NCBI RefSeq assembly: GCF_001613165.1
Contig: NZ_BDBV01000073.1
Location: 1-64,000 of the forward strand
Direction of reading: 5' to 3'
Length of the DNA stretch: 64,000 nt
From: Nocardia mexicana NBRC 108244
Lineage (GTDB): Bacteria > Actinomycetota > Actinomycetes > Mycobacteriales > Mycobacteriaceae
Shown in pieces: positions 45,092 to 55,242 of this stretch. The stretch's first letter is position 1, and each line of letters begins with the position of its first letter. The notes below the pieces were generated by a model. That model did not search any database, was not told the origin of the DNA, and worked only from the letters and a program-made list of their open reading frames with translations. Position numbers and translations under genes: made by a program.

Positions 45092-45589
45092 ATGGACCGA
45101 ATTTCGTTCGATGTCGACGACTACGAGCGCCGGGTGCGGTCGAGCCCGTGCTTCATCTGCGCGATCGTGGCCGGTGAGCACGACTCCACACTCGAGCGGA
45201 TCATCGCGGACGACGGCGAGAACCTCGCCTTCCTGTGCCGGTACCCGACGCTGCTCGGGCACGTGCTGGTAGCGCCGAGGTCGCACCGCGAGCATGTGGT
45301 GCGCGATTTCGCCGAGGACGAGTACCTGTTCTTGATGGCACTGGTCCGCCGCGTCGCCCTCGCGGTCGAGTCGGTGGTGCCGTCCGAACGGACCTACGTG
45401 CTGAGTCTGGGCAGCCACCAGGGCAATTCGCATCTGCACTGGCATATCGCCCCGCTGCCGCCGGGTGTGCCGTACCGGGAGCAGCAACTCCAGGCGCTGA
45501 TGGCGGAGAACGGTGTGCTGCCATGGTCGCAGGAACAGGCGGACGAGCTGGCGCACGAACTCCGCGCGGCCCTCGCCGAGATCGCGTGA
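45092..45589 (+). CDS. HIT-family hydrolase
   Basis: The 165-residue protein has a histidine triad HLHWHIAPLP and the N-terminal Cys pair CFICAI common in HIT hydrolases. It cleaves nucleotide-linked substrates, but the specific one is not evident. The ATG at 45092 begins directly at the domain; the frame continues upstream without similarity through the SMR operator. The binding site is weak. Confidence 0.88.
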   Translation: MDRISFDVDDYERRVRSSPCFICAIVAGEHDSTLERIIADDGENLAFLCRYPTLLGHVLVAPRSHREHVVRDFAEDEYLFLMALVRRVALAVESVVPSERTYVLSLGSHQGNSHLHWHIAPLPPGVPYREQQLQALMAENGVLPWSQEQADELAHELRAALAEIA

Positions 45590-45684
45590 ATGTGCCGCAG
45601 GCCCAGGGGCGTTCGCTGCGACTTCGGACGCCACGCCGCCGAGGTGATTGCAAATCGGTCGCTCGGTGCGCAGGGTGGGCTGGT

Positions 45685-45912
45685 ATGTCCGTCGCTTGCC
45701 CGTCTTGCTCCTGGCCGTCGCCGATGCATGTGTCCTCGCACGGTTCGGTGCGTTATCTGCGTTGTGTGTGCGGCAGGTGGCTGGCCGCGCACGGAGGCGG
45801 GGTGAGCGTGATCGCGGCCCGCGGCGCCTGCGCGCGATCCGCGCCGGTCTCGGACCACCTCGAACTGATCCCGCTCAGCGGGATTCGAGATCCTTCCTCT
45901 GCAACGGAATAG
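45685..45912 (+). CDS. Small zinc-ribbon-like protein
   Basis: A 75-residue frame begins MSVACPSCSWPSPMHVSSHG and has a second Cys pair in RYLRCVCGRWL. C-x2-C followed ~21 residues later by C-x-C-G looks like a small zinc ribbon. The remainder is short and uncharacteristic. GGGTGGG lies a few bases upstream of ATG 45685. I know of no function. Confidence 0.55.
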   Translation: MSVACPSCSWPSPMHVSSHGSVRYLRCVCGRWLAAHGGGVSVIAARGACARSAPVSDHLELIPLSGIRDPSSATE

Positions 45913-45936
45913 AGCGTCCGACAGCGAGGCCGCTCC

Positions 45937-47397
45937 TCACTCGAGGGTCGGCGCCGGTATGCCGACCCGCGCCGCCACCCACGGAAGCGACGAGGCGAAT
46001 GCGGCGGCGGCGAATTGCCAGGTATGCCCGCCTTCTGTGGTGTGCACGGTGCAGTCGATGCCGACCTCGCGCCCACGCGCGCACAGCTTTTCGGCGGCGC
46101 CGACCTCGCCGGGGTCGGCGGCGCCGTCGCGCCCGCCCAGACCGACCGCGTCGTCGTCCACGGGCGGTCCCTCGTGCGGGGCCGGATTGCCCGGTCTGTG
46201 AGGCGGCGTGAGGTCGTCGAACAGTCCCGCCACACCGGTGTACGGCCCGTGCCGGGACATGACCGTGAGCGGGTCGAACCGGTCCCACCGTGCGGGATCC
46301 CCGCCGTAGAGACGCTGCACGGTCTGCTCTTTCGTGCCGGAGGCCGGGCCGAGGTCCCCGGCGATATCGGCGAAGGTGTGCCACAGCTCCGGATGCATGA
46401 CGGTCAGGTCGATCGCGCAGGTGCCGCCCATCGACCACCCGACCGCGGCCCAGCGCGCCGGATCGGCCGAGGCGTCGAACGTCGACTCCACATACGGCAC
46501 AACGTCTTCGGTGAGGTGGTCGGCGGCATTGCCGCGCGGGCCGTCGACGCATTCGGTGTCGTTGTTGAAACTGCCGCTGGAATCGGCGAACACCAGGATC
46601 GGCGCCTGTCCGTCGTGGGTGGCGGTGAATTGGTCCAGCACCGGCATGATCCGGCCGCTGCGCAACCAGTCGCCGGGGGTGTTGAATTCGCCGCCGATCA
46701 TCATGACCGCCGGCAGGCTCGGCGGACGCTCACCGGCGAACCATGCGGGCGGGAGGTACACGTATTCGGTGCGATGCCGGAAGCCGCTGGCGGAGTCGGG
46801 AATTCGCACCGGGACCACAACTCCGGTCGCGGGGTGCGAATTTCGCATTCCGGGCAGCGCGTCGAGGCTGGTCTGATGGGGTAGCGGACCGGCCGTCAGC
46901 GCATTCCACGCCCCCTGCGCGGTCGGGTAGTAGCCGACCCACTGGTTGAGCACCACGCCGGTGCTGAGCAGCGCCGGCGGGACGGCCGCCACGGCCACCG
47001 CGCGCCGCCACCACCGCGCGCCCGGCCAGCCGAACACCGCGACGGCGAGTGCGCCCCCGGTCGCGCCGACACATACCCAGAGCAGGCCGGGTGCCGGATC
47101 CGATGCGAGCCCTTGATCGTTCACGTAGGACCACGCGGCGAGCGCCGCGGCGCCGCCGACGATGGCGCACAGGGGCATCCAGATCAGCCACCAGTGCCGG
47201 GTGCGCCGGATCACCGCGATAACCAGCAGCGTCAGCGCGACCAGCTCGATCGTCGTCGGCAGCCAACCGTGCAGCAGCGACATTCCGTGGTGAAAATCGT
47301 TGTAGGGGTGGAGATTCGCCGACGGCAGCGGTGGGGGAGGCGGCGCGGTGGCGGGTGGTGCGGGTGCGGTCGGCACATCCATCGGCGCAGGGAGCAC
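45937..47397 (-). CDS. Membrane-anchored esterase-family protein
   Basis: The 486-residue protein starts with a Pro-rich segment, has four hydrophobic segments in residues ~40-150, and ends in an alpha/beta-hydrolase of the esterase D/antigen 85-like group. The nucleophile is Ser in AAVGWSMGGTCAIDL, preceded by VMMIGGEFNTPGDW and ILVFADSSGSF and followed by TTEGGHTWQ with the His. The hydrolase domain probably faces outside and acts on envelope esters. GTG 47397 or ATG 47382 may be the start; neither has a strong binding site. Confidence 0.78.
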   Translation of the reverse strand: MLPAPMDVPTAPAPPATAPPPPPLPSANLHPYNDFHHGMSLLHGWLPTTIELVALTLLVIAVIRRTRHWWLIWMPLCAIVGGAAALAAWSYVNDQGLASDPAPGLLWVCVGATGGALAVAVFGWPGARWWRRAVAVAAVPPALLSTGVVLNQWVGYYPTAQGAWNALTAGPLPHQTSLDALPGMRNSHPATGVVVPVRIPDSASGFRHRTEYVYLPPAWFAGERPPSLPAVMMIGGEFNTPGDWLRSGRIMPVLDQFTATHDGQAPILVFADSSGSFNNDTECVDGPRGNAADHLTEDVVPYVESTFDASADPARWAAVGWSMGGTCAIDLTVMHPELWHTFADIAGDLGPASGTKEQTVQRLYGGDPARWDRFDPLTVMSRHGPYTGVAGLFDDLTPPHRPGNPAPHEGPPVDDDAVGLGGRDGAADPGEVGAAEKLCARGREVGIDCTVHTTEGGHTWQFAAAAFASSLPWVAARVGIPAPTLE

Positions 47398-47462
47398 GGC
47401 GCCACTGTGGACGCGCTTCCTCGAGATCTGCTGTGGATCGGGTGGGAATCTGCTGGAAGTGG

Positions 47463-47494
47463 TGGATTCCGGCCAAAAGCGTGCCGGAAATGAC
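47463..47494. repeat. Solo unit of the palindromic repeat family
   Basis: A single unit of the same orientation as the right arms of arrays A and B: TTCCGGCCAAAAGC followed by GTGCCGGAAATGACAG. No matching inverted unit is found next to it. It lies between two minus-strand genes. Confidence 0.6.
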
Positions 47495-47535
47495 AGATTG
47501 GGGCAGCTGTCGGAGATGGCTGGTGGGCCAGGCTG

Positions 47536-47850
47536 TCAGTGGAAGATCTTCAGTCCCACCACGCCCGCGATGATCAGCAGCAGGCACAGGATGCGGGGGA
47601 GGGAGGTGGATTCCCCGAGCCAGATCATCCCCACCAGCGCGGTGCCGACCGCGCCGATGCCGACCCACACCGCATACCCGGTGCCCACCGGAGTCTTGTG
47701 CAGGGCCAGCCCCAGTCCGCCCATGCTGAGCGCCAGCGTGATCACGAAGATGACGGTCGGCAGCGGTTTGCTGAACCCGTGCGACCGCTCCAGCGCGATC
47801 GCCCACGCGGTTTCCATGAATCCCGATACGACGAGCAGAATCCAGGTCAT
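47536..47850 (-). CDS. SMR exporter, Gdx/SugE-like
   Basis: The 104-residue, four-helix protein has VVSGFMETAWAIALERSHGF with the Gdx-type Glu and Trp, and [20 protein letters not shown], which is the Gdx/SugE signature more than the drug-pump one. Gdx proteins export guanidinium. ATG 47850 gives the family-standard length; a GTG at 47859 adds three residues. A palindrome lies upstream, but there is no guanidine riboswitch, unlike the paralogue at 54.9 kb. Confidence 0.85.
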   Translation of the reverse strand: MTWILLVVSGFMETAWAIALERSHGFSKPLPTVIFVITLALSMGGLGLALHKTPVGTGYAVWVGIGAVGTALVGMIWLGESTSLPRILCLLLIIAGVVGLKIFH

Positions 47851-47863
47851 GGCAGCCACCGTA

Positions 47864-47881
47864 GGCGACTACATGGTCGCC
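47864..47881. promoter_or_regulatory. Palindrome upstream of Gdx-like SMR
   Basis: GGCGAC and GTCGCC form a perfect 6-bp inverted repeat around TACATG, 14 bases before the start codon. It could be a repressor site or an mRNA hairpin; its loop does not match the guanidine-II ACGR loops. Confidence 0.4.
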
Positions 47882-47943
47882 ACCTGGGATTTGGATACAT
47901 CGCCGAGCATTAGCCTCGGCCGCACGCAACCATGCCGGACGCA

Positions 47944-47986
47944 GACCGCGGGCGGGCCGGCCCTCATCGCTGGCTCGCCCGCGGTC
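47944..47986 (-). terminator. Terminator of polyol ABC operon
   Basis: An 11-bp perfect stem (47944-47954 with 47976-47986) extends by four more pairs across one G-T wobble to 15 pairs, with a 13-base loop. It is located 30 bases past the stop of the ATP-binding protein gene. Confidence 0.75.
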
Positions 47987-48015
47987 CACTCCCGGTCACC
48001 GATGCGCCCGACGGC

Positions 48016-49128
<1,113 letters not shown>

Positions 49129-49138
49129 GGTCTTTTCC

Positions 49139-50011
49139 TTACTTGATGGCACCGAAGGACAGGCCGCGCACGAGCTTGTTCTGCGCGAGCCACCCGGCGA
49201 GGACGACGGGGAGGGCGGCGAGGACGGCCGCGGCCGACAGCCGCGCCCAGTACAGTCCCTCGCCGGTGATGAAGCCGACGAGGAACACCGGCATCGTCTG
49301 GGCCTGCACGGCGGTCAGGTTCACGGCGAAGAAGAATTCGTTCCAGGAGAAGATGACGCAGATCAGCGCCGTCGCGGCGATCCCGGGGGAGATCAGCGGC
49401 AGGATCACCTCGCGCACCGCGGTCCACAGGCTCGCACCGTCCATACTCGCGGCCTCCAGCAGCTCACCCGGGACCTCCAGGAAGAACGAGCGCATCATCC
49501 ACACCGCGATCGGCAGGTTCATGGCGGTGTAGAGCACCACCAGCGCCCAGATGTTGTCCAGCAGGCCGATATCGCCGACGATCACATACAGCGGGACGAT
49601 GGCGGCCACGATGGGCAGCATCTTGGTGCCGATGAAGAACATCATGGCGTCGCGGGTGTTGCGCACCGGGCGCAGGGACAGCGCGAACGCGGCCGGAATG
49701 CCCAGGGCCAGCACCAGAATCGTGGACATCGCCGTGGCGAAGGTGGAGTTCAGCAGCGCCGTGCCGATGCCGCTGTCGAGGACGGCGGAGAACTGGTCGA
49801 GGGTGGGCGTGAAGAACAGCTTGGGCGGATCGGTGTAGGCGTCGCCCTCCTGTTTGAACGCCGTGAGCACCATCCACAGCACCGGGAAGAACATCCCGAT
49901 GCCGACCACCCACGCCAGCACACCCCAGAGCATGCCGACGCCCCAGCGCCGCCTGCGCGCCGGAATCTGCTGTGCGGCAGCGGTTTCGATGGTGGGAGCG
50001 GTGGTTGTCAT
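49139..50011 (-). CDS. Polyol ABC transporter permease (MalG type)
   Basis: The 290-residue permease has about six membrane segments and the EAA loop EAASMDGASLWTAVREVILPLISPG that docks the ATPase. An N-terminal Arg-rich cytoplasmic tail precedes the first helix. Its start codon shares one base with the stop of the partner permease (TGATG), so the two are translated together. Confidence 0.93.
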   Translation of the reverse strand: MTTTAPTIETAAAQQIPARRRRWGVGMLWGVLAWVVGIGMFFPVLWMVLTAFKQEGDAYTDPPKLFFTPTLDQFSAVLDSGIGTALLNSTFATAMSTILVLALGIPAAFALSLRPVRNTRDAMMFFIGTKMLPIVAAIVPLYVIVGDIGLLDNIWALVVLYTAMNLPIAVWMMRSFFLEVPGELLEAASMDGASLWTAVREVILPLISPGIAATALICVIFSWNEFFFAVNLTAVQAQTMPVFLVGFITGEGLYWARLSAAAVLAALPVVLAGWLAQNKLVRGLSFGAIK

Positions 50012-50979
50012 CAGGCCGCCTCCTCTTTCCCGGTGAAGGATTTGAACAGCAGTCGCAGCGCGAAGGTCGCGACGACGGTGGTGGCGATGACGGTGACCAC
50101 GCCCATGGCGGCGGCCTGGCCGATGTCGAAGCCGAGGAAGGCGCGCTGATAGATGTAGAAGGGCAGGTTCGAGCTGGCGATGCCCGGCCCGCCCGAGGTC
50201 ATCATGTACACCGCGTCGAAGGTGTTGATCAGGTAGATCGCGCCCAGTACGGCGCCGAGCTCGATGAACCGGCGCAGATGCGGCAGCGTGAGCTCGCGGA
50301 AGATCTGCAGCGAGTTGGCGCCGTCCACGCGGGCGGCCTCGACGACATCGCGCGGCATCGACTGCAGCCCCGCCAGGATCAGCAGCATCATGAACGGCGT
50401 CCACTGCCACACCAGGTCGGCCATGACCGCGGGGAGCGGATACCTGCTCACCCAGTCGATCCGGTCCACCCCGAACGGCTGCAGGACGAAGTTGATCAGG
50501 CCGAACACCGGATCGAGCATCGTGGTCTTCCAGATCAGTGCCGCCGCAACGGGTGTCACCAGGAACGGGGTGATCAACAGGGTGCGGACGATGCCGCGGC
50601 CGAGGAAGGCGCGGTCGAGCAGCAGCGCCAGCAGCAGCCCGAGCACGACCGCGACGATCACCGTGCCGACGATCATGATCACCGTATTGAGCGTGACCTG
50701 ACGGAACTGGCTGTCGCGGAACACATCCGCGTAGTTCTGCAGGCCGATGAACTCCCGGGAGCCGGGCCGCACGAGGTTCCACGACTGCGTCGAGTAGTAC
50801 AGCGTGAACACGAACGGCACCTGCGTGACCACGATGAGGAAGATCAGGGCCGGTAGCAGCGGGCCGCGCCGGCGCCAGGCCTCGCCGCGCGAGACCCGGT
50901 GTGGCTTGTGTGTTTTCGTCACCGGTGATGCGACGGCGGTCGTCGCGAGGACGGCCGGGGCGGCGGTTGTCTCGGACAT
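50011..50979 (-). CDS. Polyol ABC transporter permease (MalF type)
   Basis: The 322-residue permease has six membrane segments and the EAA loop EAARVDGANSLQIFRELTLPHL. The periplasmic segment STQSWNLVRPGSREFIGLQNYADVF is typical of MalF-type subunits. It follows the binding protein by two bases and overlaps the second permease. Confidence 0.93.
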   Translation of the reverse strand: MSETTAAPAVLATTAVASPVTKTHKPHRVSRGEAWRRRGPLLPALIFLIVVTQVPFVFTLYYSTQSWNLVRPGSREFIGLQNYADVFRDSQFRQVTLNTVIMIVGTVIVAVVLGLLLALLLDRAFLGRGIVRTLLITPFLVTPVAAALIWKTTMLDPVFGLINFVLQPFGVDRIDWVSRYPLPAVMADLVWQWTPFMMLLILAGLQSMPRDVVEAARVDGANSLQIFRELTLPHLRRFIELGAVLGAIYLINTFDAVYMMTSGGPGIASSNLPFYIYQRAFLGFDIGQAAAMGVVTVIATTVVATFALRLLFKSFTGKEEAA

Positions 50980-50981
50980 GG

Positions 50982-52358
50982 CTACTGTTTCCCTCGATAC
51001 GACTTGCCGACGGTGTCGGCGTACTGCTGGGCCTGCTCGAGCGCGTCGCGCACGCTGATCCGGCCCGCGACCGCGGCGCTGATCTGCTGGCTCACCCGGG
51101 TGCCGAGATCCTGGAATTCGGGAATGGTGAGAAACTGCACCCCGGTGTACGGAACCGGCTGCACCGTGGGGTGTTCCGGATCCGCGCCCGCCATGGCCGA
51201 CAGCGTGCGCTCCCCGTAGGCCTTCGATGTCTCGCGGTACTCCGGAATCTCGTACGTCGACAGGCGGCTTCCGGGTGGCACGTGTGACCAGCCGAGCCGC
51301 TCGCCGACCATGTGGATGTAGGGCTTGCCGGTCATCCAGGAGATGAATTTCCATGCCGCGTCCGGCTTCTCGCTGGAGGTCGGGATTCCGAGCGACCAGG
51401 TGTAGAGCCAGCCCGAATTCGGTTTCTGCGCCACCGGGGCGGGGACGTAGCCGATCTTGCCGACCACCTTGCTGGAATCGGGATCCTCCAGCACCGACAC
51501 CGCCGAGGTGGCGTCGTACCACATGGCGGTGTTCCCCTGCGACAACTGCGTCGCGCATTCGCTGAAACCGCTCGTGGAGGCGCCGGGTTCGCCGTGCGCG
51601 CGCACCAGGTCGACGTAGAACTGCACGGCGCGAACGACTTCGGGGCTGGTCAGCTGGGCATTCCACTGCTCGTCGAACCAGCGCCCGCCGAAGGTGTTGA
51701 TCACGGTGTTGAGCGGGGCGAGCGATTCACCCCAGCCGGGCTTGCCGCGCAGGCAGATTCCCGATCGGCCGTCCGCCGGATCGTCGAGCTTCGCGGCGAA
51801 GTCGGCCACCTGCTCCCAGGTCGGATCGGCGGGCATGGCGAGGCCCGCCTGTTCGAACAGATCCTTGCGATACATCAGGAACGACGACTCGCCGTAGAAC
51901 GGCACCGAGTACATATTCCCGTTGTAGGACAGCGACTTTCGCAGCGACGGGATGAAATCCTCGGTGTCGTAGCCGGGCGTCCGGCGCGCATGCTCGGACA
52001 GGTCGACCAGCCAGCCGTTGGCCGCCCACTGCGGCGTCTCGAAGTTGCTGATCATCACCACGTCGAATTCGCCGCCGCCGGTGGCCACCGACGCGGTGAT
52101 CTTGGCGCGGGCCTCGTTCTCCGACAGGGAGACGAATTTCAGCTTGGTGCCCGGATTCTCGCGTTCGAATTCCCCGGACAGCGCGATGGCGTCCTGCATC
52201 TGCGAGTTGGACACCATCGCGATGGTCACCGTGTCGCCGCCGCCGGAGGTGAACGATCCGGCGCCGGCGCAGCCGGACAGCGCCAGCATGGTGGTAACCG
52301 CCAGGGCAGCAAGCGTTCTCGTGCGCTTCGGTCGATATCGGGGGCCGTATTCGGTCAT
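50982..52358 (-). CDS. Polyol ABC transporter substrate-binding lipoprotein
   Basis: The 458-residue extracellular solute-binding protein (family 1) has a signal peptide ending in the lipobox LSGC (Cys30) and the fold landmarks VSNSQMQDAIALSGEFERENPGTKLKF, YSVPFYGESSFLMYRKDLFEQAG and GWLYTWSLGIPTSSEKPDAAWKF. Given the mannitol-dehydrogenase-type enzyme and SorC regulator next to it, the ligand is probably a sugar alcohol such as mannitol, sorbitol or arabitol; this is inference. Confidence 0.9.
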   Translation of the reverse strand: MTEYGPRYRPKRTRTLAALAVTTMLALSGCAGAGSFTSGGGDTVTIAMVSNSQMQDAIALSGEFERENPGTKLKFVSLSENEARAKITASVATGGGEFDVVMISNFETPQWAANGWLVDLSEHARRTPGYDTEDFIPSLRKSLSYNGNMYSVPFYGESSFLMYRKDLFEQAGLAMPADPTWEQVADFAAKLDDPADGRSGICLRGKPGWGESLAPLNTVINTFGGRWFDEQWNAQLTSPEVVRAVQFYVDLVRAHGEPGASTSGFSECATQLSQGNTAMWYDATSAVSVLEDPDSSKVVGKIGYVPAPVAQKPNSGWLYTWSLGIPTSSEKPDAAWKFISWMTGKPYIHMVGERLGWSHVPPGSRLSTYEIPEYRETSKAYGERTLSAMAGADPEHPTVQPVPYTGVQFLTIPEFQDLGTRVSQQISAAVAGRISVRDALEQAQQYADTVGKSYRGKQ

Positions 52359-52364
52359 CGGGCG

Positions 52365-53348
52365 CTACCCCTCTTTCTGTTCGAGCAGCCACCGCGCGCA
52401 GTCGACGTCGGTGACGAGAATCGAGGCCAGCCCGCCGCGCAGCGCGCCCAGGACGGCCTCGTGCTTGTCCGGTCCGCCCGAGATCAGCAGGGCCGAGCGG
52501 CAGGATCGGATGACGTCGAGGCTCACCGATACCGTGCGGTCGGACAGCGGCCCGGCGACATCACCGCCGTCGGCGCGGAAGAACCGGCCGCCGATCTCCC
52601 CGACGGCGCCGAGGCCGCGCAGTTCGCCGAGGATCGCGGTGTCGAGGTAGCTGCCCTCGAACAACGTGGTGGCGGTGGAGACCGGGCCGACGCCGAACAT
52701 CATCACCTGGGCCTCGCGCCCGACGGCCATGGCCCGGCCCAGCACCGAATCCTGTTCCAGCGCCGTGACTGTCGCGGCATCCGCGTACAGCGGGGCATGC
52801 AGCCGGACCGCGGTGGCCCGGAGCCGGTCGGCGCAGCGGCCCAGGGTGTAATCGACGCCGGTCTGATAGTCGGAGGAGGTCATGGAGCCGTCGAGCTGTA
52901 CGACCGTGGCGCAGCGGGCGGAACTCGGGCGCAGCTCGCGCGCGATCGCGATCGTCTCGGGGCCCCAGGTGAATCCGAGCGTGTCCGCGGCCTGCAACCG
53001 GCGCGACAGCACGCCGACCGCCGCCTGCGCGAGCGGCTGCAAACCGGTGGGGGAGCCGTCGGGCACCTCGCCGAGCACGACCGCCTCGGTCAACCCGAAG
53101 CCCGCCTCCAGCTCGCTCTCGAGCTCGGTGTGGACGGCCGCGCTCAGCTCGTCGGGGACGGAGATCTCGATGCGCACCAGGCCCTGGGCGCGGGCCCGGG
53201 CGATGAGCCGGCCCGCGGTGGGACGCGAAACCCCGAGCTTCCCAGCGATTTCCGCCTGCGTCGCGCCCTCGAGGTGGTAGAGCTGCGCGGCGCGCAGGGC
53301 GAGCCGGACATCGTCCGGATGCTGCTGCCGGGATGGTTCGGGCGCCAC
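52365..53348 (-). CDS. SorC/DeoR-type polyol regulator
   Basis: The 327-residue protein has an N-terminal HTH (LYHLEGATQAEIAGKLGVSR, then PTAGRLIARARAQGLV) and a SorC sugar-binding domain (LGFTWGPETIAIARELRP, VMMFGVGPVSTATTLFEGSYL, GGPDKHEAVLGALRGGLASILVTD). It senses a phosphorylated or free sugar and controls adjacent transport genes. It is first in the ABC operon and divergent from the dehydrogenase, with palindromes between. Confidence 0.9.
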   Translation of the reverse strand: MAPEPSRQQHPDDVRLALRAAQLYHLEGATQAEIAGKLGVSRPTAGRLIARARAQGLVRIEISVPDELSAAVHTELESELEAGFGLTEAVVLGEVPDGSPTGLQPLAQAAVGVLSRRLQAADTLGFTWGPETIAIARELRPSSARCATVVQLDGSMTSSDYQTGVDYTLGRCADRLRATAVRLHAPLYADAATVTALEQDSVLGRAMAVGREAQVMMFGVGPVSTATTLFEGSYLDTAILGELRGLGAVGEIGGRFFRADGGDVAGPLSDRTVSVSLDVIRSCRSALLISGGPDKHEAVLGALRGGLASILVTDVDCARWLLEQKEG

Positions 53349-53373
53349 GGCACTCCTCGGCGAGTGATCATAT

Positions 53374-53397
53374 GCTCACGGTGTGAGCTGTTGCTCA
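53374..53397. promoter_or_regulatory. SorC operator cluster
   Basis: Two overlapping palindromes share half-sites: GCTCAC-ggt-GTGAGC (53374-53388) and TGAGC-tgtt-GCTCA (53384-53397). They occupy the -35 region of the dehydrogenase promoter in the 70-bp gap between the divergent genes. Confidence 0.65.
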
Positions 53398-53405
53398 GAT
53401 CACGG

Positions 53406-53411
53406 TACCAT
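53406..53411 (+). promoter_or_regulatory. -10 box of the mannitol dehydrogenase gene
   Basis: TACCAT ends seven bases before GTG 53419. No Shine-Dalgarno is visible, so the transcript probably starts at the GTG (leaderless). Confidence 0.5.
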
Positions 53412-53418
53412 CGTCGGT

Positions 53419-54855
53419 GTGACGCAGACAACACTTTCGCGACCCAGCTACGACCGCACCGGATTGGCCACCGGGATCGTGCATTTCGGCGTCGGTGGCT
53501 TCCATCGCGCGCACCAGGCCATGTACCTGGACCGGCTGCTGGAACGCGGTGGTTCCCGCGAGTGGGCGATCTGCGGCGTGGGAGTGCTGCCGGGCGACCG
53601 GGCGATGCGAGATGTGCTGGTGCTGCAGGACTTCGAGTACACGCTGTCGGTGGTCCGGCCCGACCGCTGGGAGACCCGGATGATCGGCTCCATCGTCGAC
53701 TATCTGTACGCCCCCGATGATCCGGAGGCCGTGCTGGAGCGGCTCGCCGATCCGGCGACGCGCATCGTCTCGCTGACCATCACCGAGGGCGGTTACGGCA
53801 TCGACCCGGGCACCGGCGAATTCGATGCGGGAGATCCGGCGATCGCCGCGGACCTGGTGCCGGGCGCCCGGCCCGGCACGGTCTTCGGTTTCGTGGTGGA
53901 GGGGCTGGCGCGGCGGCGGGCGCGGGGCCTGCCCCCGTTCACGGTGATGTCGTGCGACAACATCGAGGGCAACGGGACTGTCGCGCGGCGAGCGTTCGGT
54001 TCCTTTGCGCGGCTGCGGGATCCGGGCCTGGGGGAGTGGATCGAACGGCACGTCCGGTTCCCGAACTCCATGGTGGATCGGATCACTCCGGCGACATCGG
54101 CGGAGGCGTCCATCGAGATCAAGCGGCGCTACGGCGTTCAGGATTGGTGGCCGGTGCTGACGGAGCCCTTCACGCAATGGGTGCTGGAGGACTCCTTCGG
54201 GCTCGGTCGTCCGGCACTGGAGGAGGTCGGCGTGCAGCTGGTCGACGACGTGGCGCCGTACGAGTCGATGAAGCTGCGGCTACTCAACGCGAGCCACCAG
54301 GCGCTGGCGTACTTCGGTCATCTCTGCGGTTACCGGATGGTCGACGAGGCGGCGGCGGATCCGCTGTTCGAACGATTCCTGTTGCGCTACATGGTCGATG
54401 AGGCCACGCCCACGCTGCGCCCGGTGCCGGGTGTCGACCTCGGCGACTATCGCCGCACCTTGCTCGAGCGCTTCGCCAACCCGGCGATCGGCGACACCAT
54501 CGCCCGCCTGTGTGCCGAATCCTCCGACCGGATCCCCAAGTGGGTGCTGCCGGTGATCCGGGAACAGCTCGCGTCGGGCGGCGAGATTCGTTGTGCGACC
54601 GCGATTGTCGCGAGCTGGGCGCGCTACGCGGAGGGCGTCGACGAACACGGCGACCCGATCGAGGTCGTGGATCGCCTCCGGGAACGGTTGCAGCCCTTGG
54701 CCCACCGCCAGCGCACCGACCCCACCGCCTTCCTCACCGACGACATCTTCGGCGACCTGATCGACCATCCCCGCTTCGTCGACACCTACACCGAGATCCT
54801 CGAATCCCTGCACGCCAAGGGATCTCGCGCCACCCTCGCTGCCTTGCTGGAGTAG
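53419..54855 (+). CDS. Mannitol dehydrogenase-family polyol oxidoreductase
   Basis: The 478-residue long-chain polyol dehydrogenase has an N-terminal NAD site (IVHFGVGGFHRAHQAMYLD), the conserved SLTITEGGYG, and the catalytic motif KLRLLNASHQALAY with Lys, Asn and His. It oxidises a sugar alcohol to a ketose (for example mannitol to fructose). GTG 53419 is chosen because the -10 box makes it leaderless; an upstream GTG at 53383 lies inside the operator. With the ABC importer and SorC it forms a polyol-use module. Confidence 0.92.
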   Translation: MTQTTLSRPSYDRTGLATGIVHFGVGGFHRAHQAMYLDRLLERGGSREWAICGVGVLPGDRAMRDVLVLQDFEYTLSVVRPDRWETRMIGSIVDYLYAPDDPEAVLERLADPATRIVSLTITEGGYGIDPGTGEFDAGDPAIAADLVPGARPGTVFGFVVEGLARRRARGLPPFTVMSCDNIEGNGTVARRAFGSFARLRDPGLGEWIERHVRFPNSMVDRITPATSAEASIEIKRRYGVQDWWPVLTEPFTQWVLEDSFGLGRPALEEVGVQLVDDVAPYESMKLRLLNASHQALAYFGHLCGYRMVDEAAADPLFERFLLRYMVDEATPTLRPVPGVDLGDYRRTLLERFANPAIGDTIARLCAESSDRIPKWVLPVIREQLASGGEIRCATAIVASWARYAEGVDEHGDPIEVVDRLRERLQPLAHRQRTDPTAFLTDDIFGDLIDHPRFVDTYTEILESLHAKGSRATLAALLE

Positions 54856-54911
54856 TCACCCAGGAATAGGGGAGGTTGGCGCGTGCCGCGAACGAGAGTT
54901 TGCGCGTGCGG

Positions 54912-55226
54912 TCAGTGCAGGAGCTTGAGTCCTGTGACGCCGCCGACGATCATCGCGAGGAATACGACCTTCAGAGCGGTGACCGGTTCCTCGCCGGTGG
55001 CCATGGCGAATACCACGGTGAGCACCGCGCCGATGCCGACCCAGACCGCGTAGGACGTGCCGACGGGCAGGTCGCGCATCGCATAGGCCAAACCCGCCAT
55101 GCTCGCGATCAATGCGATGAAGAAGACCACCGACGGGCCCAGCCGACTGAAACCCTCGGACTTTCCCAGCGCGGTCGCCCACACCGCCTCGAGCACGCCG
55201 GAGAACACCAGAACGAGCCACGCCAT
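54912..55226 (-). CDS. gdx: Guanidinium exporter Gdx (SMR family)
   Basis: The 104-residue, four-helix SMR protein begins [20 protein letters not shown], with Glu13 and Trp16 of the guanidinium-export subtype, and has [21 protein letters not shown] guanidine-III riboswitch lies directly upstream, so guanidinium export in exchange for protons is the well-supported role. The frame is open to 55271, but that extension is the riboswitch; ATG 55226 with AGGAGG five bases before it is the start. Confidence 0.95.
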   Translation of the reverse strand: MAWLVLVFSGVLEAVWATALGKSEGFSRLGPSVVFFIALIASMAGLAYAMRDLPVGTSYAVWVGIGAVLTVVFAMATGEEPVTALKVVFLAMIVGGVTGLKLLH

Positions 55227-55242
55227 CACAGCCTCCTGAAAG

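Noticed and set aside
45590-45684. Extra coding frames between HIT and the zinc-ribbon gene
   Set aside because: No ribosome binding site and no recognisable similarity.
47850-47960. Guanidine-II riboswitch before the second Gdx-like gene
   Set aside because: There is one hairpin with loop TACATG (or its complement), not two hairpins with ACGR loops.
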